From: Ectocarpus siliculosus
Taxonomy: Eukaryota; Sar; Phaeophyceae; Ectocarpales; Ectocarpaceae
Assembly: GCA_000310025.1 (NCBI GenBank)
Contig: FN649729.1
Coordinates: forward strand, 1,330,381 to 1,394,380
Reading direction: 5' to 3'
DNA length: 64,000 nt
Part shown: positions 61,201 to 64,000 of the stretch, one piece after another
Layout: each line of letters starts with the position of its first letter
Position numbering within the stretch: position 1 is the stretch's first letter
Notes under the pieces: generated by a model
Database searches by the model: none
What the model saw: only the letters and a program-made list of their open reading frames with translations
Told to the model about the DNA's origin: nothing
Position numbers and translations under genes: made by a program

Positions 61201-64000
61201 GTGGCGGGGGGGGGGCGGGGGGCGGGGGGCGTACTCTTATGTTTTGCGTGCCTTAGTTAGACCATTGACCACGAATGGTGGCGGGCGGGGATTCATTGAT
61301 GCGAGGCAAAATAACTGAAAATAATCACATGAGTTTGTTCGAGAAGCGGCGCAAAGAGGAAGGAGAAGAGGCTCAGCCGTGTTTAACACGAATCTGCCAA
61401 CGGAACTTTCTACGGCTGACTGTCGGTTGTACTTCTTAGTTTGGAAACGTCATGTTCGTTCTGGACTCCTACCCGTACAGCTACCTTCAAGCATATGTTG
61501 ATCGTAACCCAATCTTAACCTTGAAACAATAAACACAACGTGGAAATCTCCGTCCATGTTGATGGTATCGAAGGAAGCCTCTCGACGTGAAATTTGGCAC
61601 AAGGCTCTATATTCTATAGGAGATTTTAAGCACGAGAGGAAACAAACCTGAAATGCTTCCCATTCCCGAAGCTTCTTGGGCATCTTCCTGCAGCGCGAGT
61701 CGAAGGATGCCACCATTTCTGACATGGCCACCAGCTCATCTCCCGCTGAAGTCCACAACACCTCTCGGTATCTGGATATTATTGGTGTTGGTTGTGGTGT
61801 TGTTGTGATATCTGTTCGTGGCTGTCTCTCCGTTTAGCTACATAAAAGCATTTTCCGAATAAACCCATAAGCTCGCCTTCGGCAGACGTCCTTAGAACCT
61901 GTCGTTGCTTGTTGGTAGACTATCTTTGACTACAGAAATAGAAATGAAAGGAGAGTATGTCGATAAAGTATTCCTTTCACAGATAGAAATATCCAGTCTT
62001 ATCACCGTGAGCTGGGAAGTTAGGCACGGGTGGCTCTAATCCGGAGAGGGTCCGCAAGGGTTACACTGAAAGCGCTAGGTTGGTCTTGACCCACGTTGTT
62101 AGCGACTATCTTCGCAGGAGCTAGCCATGCTGGTGATACAAGAAACACAAAGCGAGAGTGATCTGCTGCTCAGCTTGTGCGGGTTCTGATATAAGACGCT
62201 TGCGCTTGCGCTTTCAACTGTTGTCACGGCCGATTGCAATTATTTCAAAGTTTTTGCTGTTTTCTTACGTGGTATTGCCATGCTGGGTATTCCCTACTAT
62301 CGAAGTTGGTTTCCCAAATAGGCATGTGCATGATTCTCTTTGAACTTCAAGACTTGCGGGAACTTTTAGTCTTGTGCCTGTCACGGTATACGGCAGACAC
62401 AAGCATCACGCCCACGCGTAGAATGCTGTACCAATGTCACGAGGAACCACGTAGGAATAGTCTTGTCGCATAGCTCTCGAGCGCTTGCAAGACGGCGATA
62501 GAGCAGAGTCATGTAGCTGCCCTGAGACACACCATGGCCAAGTTGCACAAAGACCGTAGATGCGTTTATGTTGCGTCGTCGAACGACAAGCACACCCTAT
62601 ATGCTAGGCATAGCACAAAATAGTCTTAACGCGTCACCGACCTTTCTAGCGTTTGGAGAACGTCCATGTAAAGACCGTACAGCTGGTCCAACAGGGACGA
62701 CTCCTTCTTTATCTTGATGAGGTCTGGGTGTGCTGTGATCTTGAGGGCAAACAGCTCCTCCCCGGCGGTGTACATCTCGGCCTTCCAAGTGTTGTAGCAC
62801 ACGCATGTTCGAGCGAAGGACGACAAGAGATCGTTAGTACGCTCGTGTGACACGAGTAACCCAACAAATCGAAGCACAACTCGCCACGTAGTCCACCCCT
62901 ATGACACACCTGGTTTGCCTTCGTGAATGTTTTTGATACATTCATCTCGTTTCTGGCTAATCTCTGGTTGGCTTGCTCATTGCCAGGTGGACGCGTCTTG
63001 TCAAGTCGTCGATTTCTGTTGCACCTACGTCTCCGTGATATCCATTTCGAGAAATATCGTGTAAGTTTACGCCTCAACTGCGTCGAGTTGAGGTCAACGG
63101 AGATCGTTTTCAGTGGCAGCCGCTTACCGTCCGCTCTCGAAGCTGCATCTCCTCCTTGAACCTTCTCAACCTCTCCACCGCCTCCAGAGGCGAAATTCCT
63201 TGTACCATCGGCCCTGACGTCTCCCATTCTCTACGGAACTTGCGCACGTCCTCCTTCAACTCCTGGAAACGAAGACATCAATAGTGTAGTTAGCCCTTCG
63301 AGGGTTTACGTCATGTGCCATCCTTGGACGTTCATCGTGCCAAGCCATCGGACGAAAGGCGGCAAGGTACGACACTGGCTACAAAAGTCCCGGGTTGTTG
63401 TTAACAAGTGCCTAACGAAACAAACAACAACTTTTCCAACCATCCACCTCACCAACTGTTTCAAACACCCACCACAAGCTCACAGCAGAGTAGTATCGTC
63501 CATTCCCGAGATTAGAACACATGCGAGCGATACTCTAGGCGTCTGGGAGCTCTAACACAGCTCAGCCATTCTATATCCGGACGTTGATGTTACAGCCGGG
63601 AACAAGCTTTCTCTTGTAAAGTCGTACCCCGGGCCCAAAAATCGGTCTCACAGCTAGCGCCCACCTTGACGTTTTTGACGAGCTGCTTCTTGTACTTGCC
63701 CTGGACACTGTGCAACATGTCCGTCACCCTCTCGCACAACTCAAGCAGTTTTCTCCAGGTGAGCCTAATAACGCTTTTCTGATCAATCTCCTCCTGCAAG
63801 AACGTCGGTCCGGCGTGTTGCGTGCCCGTGCCCGTTTGTGAGCTCATTTTAGGCAGCGGATGCGCACAAGTGCAACGTATTTCAAGGTCGCAATCACAAT
63901 CTTGGTTGATGCAGTCCCACACCTTGCCTATGGAAAGGGATTTTCTCTTGCAGGTCTCGCTGTCCTGAAGTCTGAATTGTTCCACATTCCAAATGGGAGT
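28136..64000 (-). CDS. Axonemal outer-arm dynein heavy chain, DNAH5/DNAH8 (gamma) type, 5' end beyond window
   Basis: ATP-driven motor of flagellar outer arms, acting on doublet microtubules. The window encodes the region from before the linker to the true C-terminus; about the first thousand residues lie beyond 64000. In order: tail/linker, AAA1 ([18 protein letters not shown]), AAA2 (GPPGSGKSS), AAA3 ([10 protein letters not shown]), AAA4 ([10 protein letters not shown]), coiled-coil stalk with microtubule-binding domain, AAA5, AAA6 and C-terminal domain ending [11 protein letters not shown], then about seven residues and the stop at 28136. Outer-arm DNAH5/8 assignment rests on [15 protein letters not shown] in the linker, [24 protein letters not shown], and the C-terminal [14 protein letters not shown] and RGVALLC. 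Exons are numerous (dozens) and short. I checked phases fully only at the C-terminus and stalk; elsewhere exons are recognised by homology. No frame break was seen. A zoospore- or gamete-forming alga would need it. Confidence 0.97.
32711..32948. repeat. Two short (AT)n microsatellites flanking one dynein exon
   Basis: ATATATATATATAT occurs at about 32715-32728 and again at about 32934-32946, at the two intron edges of the exon that reads [15 protein letters not shown]. Both are intronic. Confidence 0.85.
34700..38480 (-). other. Dynein AAA6 segment
   Basis: Exons read [131 protein letters not shown] and [20 protein letters not shown], followed by [13 protein letters not shown]. This is the expected AAA6 order, including the LSAGADP (usually LSPGADP) and LQNCHL motifs. 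AAA6 does not hydrolyse ATP in dyneins. Confidence 0.93.
38880..42334 (-). other. Dynein AAA5 segment
   Basis: Exons read [139 protein letters not shown] and [18 protein letters not shown]. All are familiar heavy-chain sequences in the expected order after the second stalk helix. Confidence 0.93.
42951..45153 (-). other. Dynein stalk coiled coil and microtubule-binding domain
   Basis: The first helix is coded by exons reading [40 protein letters not shown] and [20 protein letters not shown]. The microtubule-binding domain follows: [36 protein letters not shown] and [20 protein letters not shown]. The return helix reads [18 protein letters not shown] and [20 protein letters not shown]. The intron between the binding domain and the return helix (43153-43411) starts with GC instead of GT. 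Confidence 0.94.
45590..46731 (-). other. Dynein AAA4 segment
   Basis: One long exon reads [20 protein letters not shown]-loop [20 protein letters not shown] (about 46365-46397), [16 protein letters not shown], the Walker B region [19 protein letters not shown] and GEVPNLFP. The next reads [20 protein letters not shown]. The [10 protein letters not shown] form followed by a TKAYN-type helix resembles DNAH5/DNAH8 more than inner-arm chains. Confidence 0.95.
49402..50635 (-). other. Dynein AAA3 segment
   Basis: Exons read [20 protein letters not shown] and then [20 protein letters not shown] (P-loop at about 50013-50042), followed by [10 protein letters not shown], the Walker [20 protein letters not shown] and [19 protein letters not shown]. 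Later exons (48-49 kb) give [20 protein letters not shown] and [16 protein letters not shown]. The GTAKT form of the P-loop is usual for AAA3 of outer-arm chains. Confidence 0.94.
51255..51360. repeat. (GA)n microsatellite in a dynein intron
   Basis: Several GA runs (51271-51300 and 51318-51352) lie directly past the 5' splice site of the preceding dynein exon, so the pre-mRNA has a long CU tract there. It is noncoding. Confidence 0.92.
51390..51640 (-). other. Poly-alanine-bearing dynein exon between AAA2 and AAA3
   Basis: The exon reads [39 protein letters not shown], then GG and nine Ala from GC-rich triplets, then NDGDSV before the splice donor at about 51388. The start matches the heavy-chain family. 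The Ala tract is a lineage insertion in a loop that is variable in the family. Confidence 0.85.
52431..53745 (-). other. Dynein AAA2 segment
   Basis: The first exon reads [20 protein letters not shown] (P-loop at about 53599-53627). The next has [19 protein letters not shown] and [15 protein letters not shown]. The third has [36 protein letters not shown] and [20 protein letters not shown]. All are standard AAA2 landmarks. Confidence 0.95.
54300..56081 (-). other. Dynein AAA1 segment (main ATPase site)
   Basis: Exons read [21 protein letters not shown]-loop [20 protein letters not shown] (about 55885-55925), Walker [21 protein letters not shown] (about 55530-55570), [37 protein letters not shown] and [18 protein letters not shown]. 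The catalytic Lys and the Asp-Glu pair are intact, as expected of an active motor. Confidence 0.97.
56253..64000 (-). other. Dynein tail and linker segment (incomplete at the window edge)
   Basis: From the right edge the exons read [179 protein letters not shown] and [18 protein letters not shown], ending at [11 protein letters not shown] before AAA1. The order matches the heavy-chain linker. The N-terminal dimerisation and docking tail is outside the window. Confidence 0.93.

Overview
The window looks like nuclear DNA of a photosynthetic-lineage stramenopile, most probably a brown alga of the Ectocarpus type. The support is three large intron-rich genes with short exons (36-320 bp) and introns of 0.2-3.5 kb, a flagellar outer-arm dynein heavy chain, many triplet microsatellites, a 100-N scaffold gap, and no prokaryotic gene packing. 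The lineage is inference. The gene calls rest on exon translations and on reading-frame continuity across GT-AG (one GC-AG) splice sites.

All three protein genes lie on the minus strand. (1) 10587-2669 encodes a probable membrane protein of about 603 aa that I do not recognise as a named family. It has a short acidic N-terminal tail, a first transmembrane segment, a large extracytoplasmic region, a second transmembrane segment, and a tail with two WW domains, one degenerate and one canonical. A scaffold gap at 8824-8923 lies in one of its introns, and the sequence on the two sides of the gap is the same locus read twice. (2) About 24799-12383 encodes phosphoacetylglucosamine mutase (PGM3/AGM1), the step making GlcNAc-1-phosphate on the way to UDP-GlcNAc, in about 15 exons. 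Its 3.5-kb intron holds a tRNA-Ser(CGA) gene on the same strand. (3) From 28136 to beyond the right edge lies an axonemal dynein heavy chain of the DNAH5/DNAH8 (outer-arm gamma) type. The linker, all six AAA modules, the stalk with its microtubule-binding domain and the true C-terminus are present. Roughly the first thousand residues lie beyond position 64000.

Intergenic stretches are 1-2668, 10588-12382 and about 24800-28135. They hold repeats rather than recognisable genes: an inverted duplication just behind gene 1, a 51-bp tandem duplication near 1.5 kb, a 463-bp TA-bounded foldback (MITE-like) element at 25069-25531, and a (CTG)10/(CAG)8 inverted pair at 26.1-26.2 kb. The three genes show no functional link; they are neighbours serving membrane/WW-mediated interaction, amino-sugar metabolism and flagellar motility. 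I found no operon, CRISPR array, phage or other dedicated system. The most novel item is the two-pass WW membrane protein.
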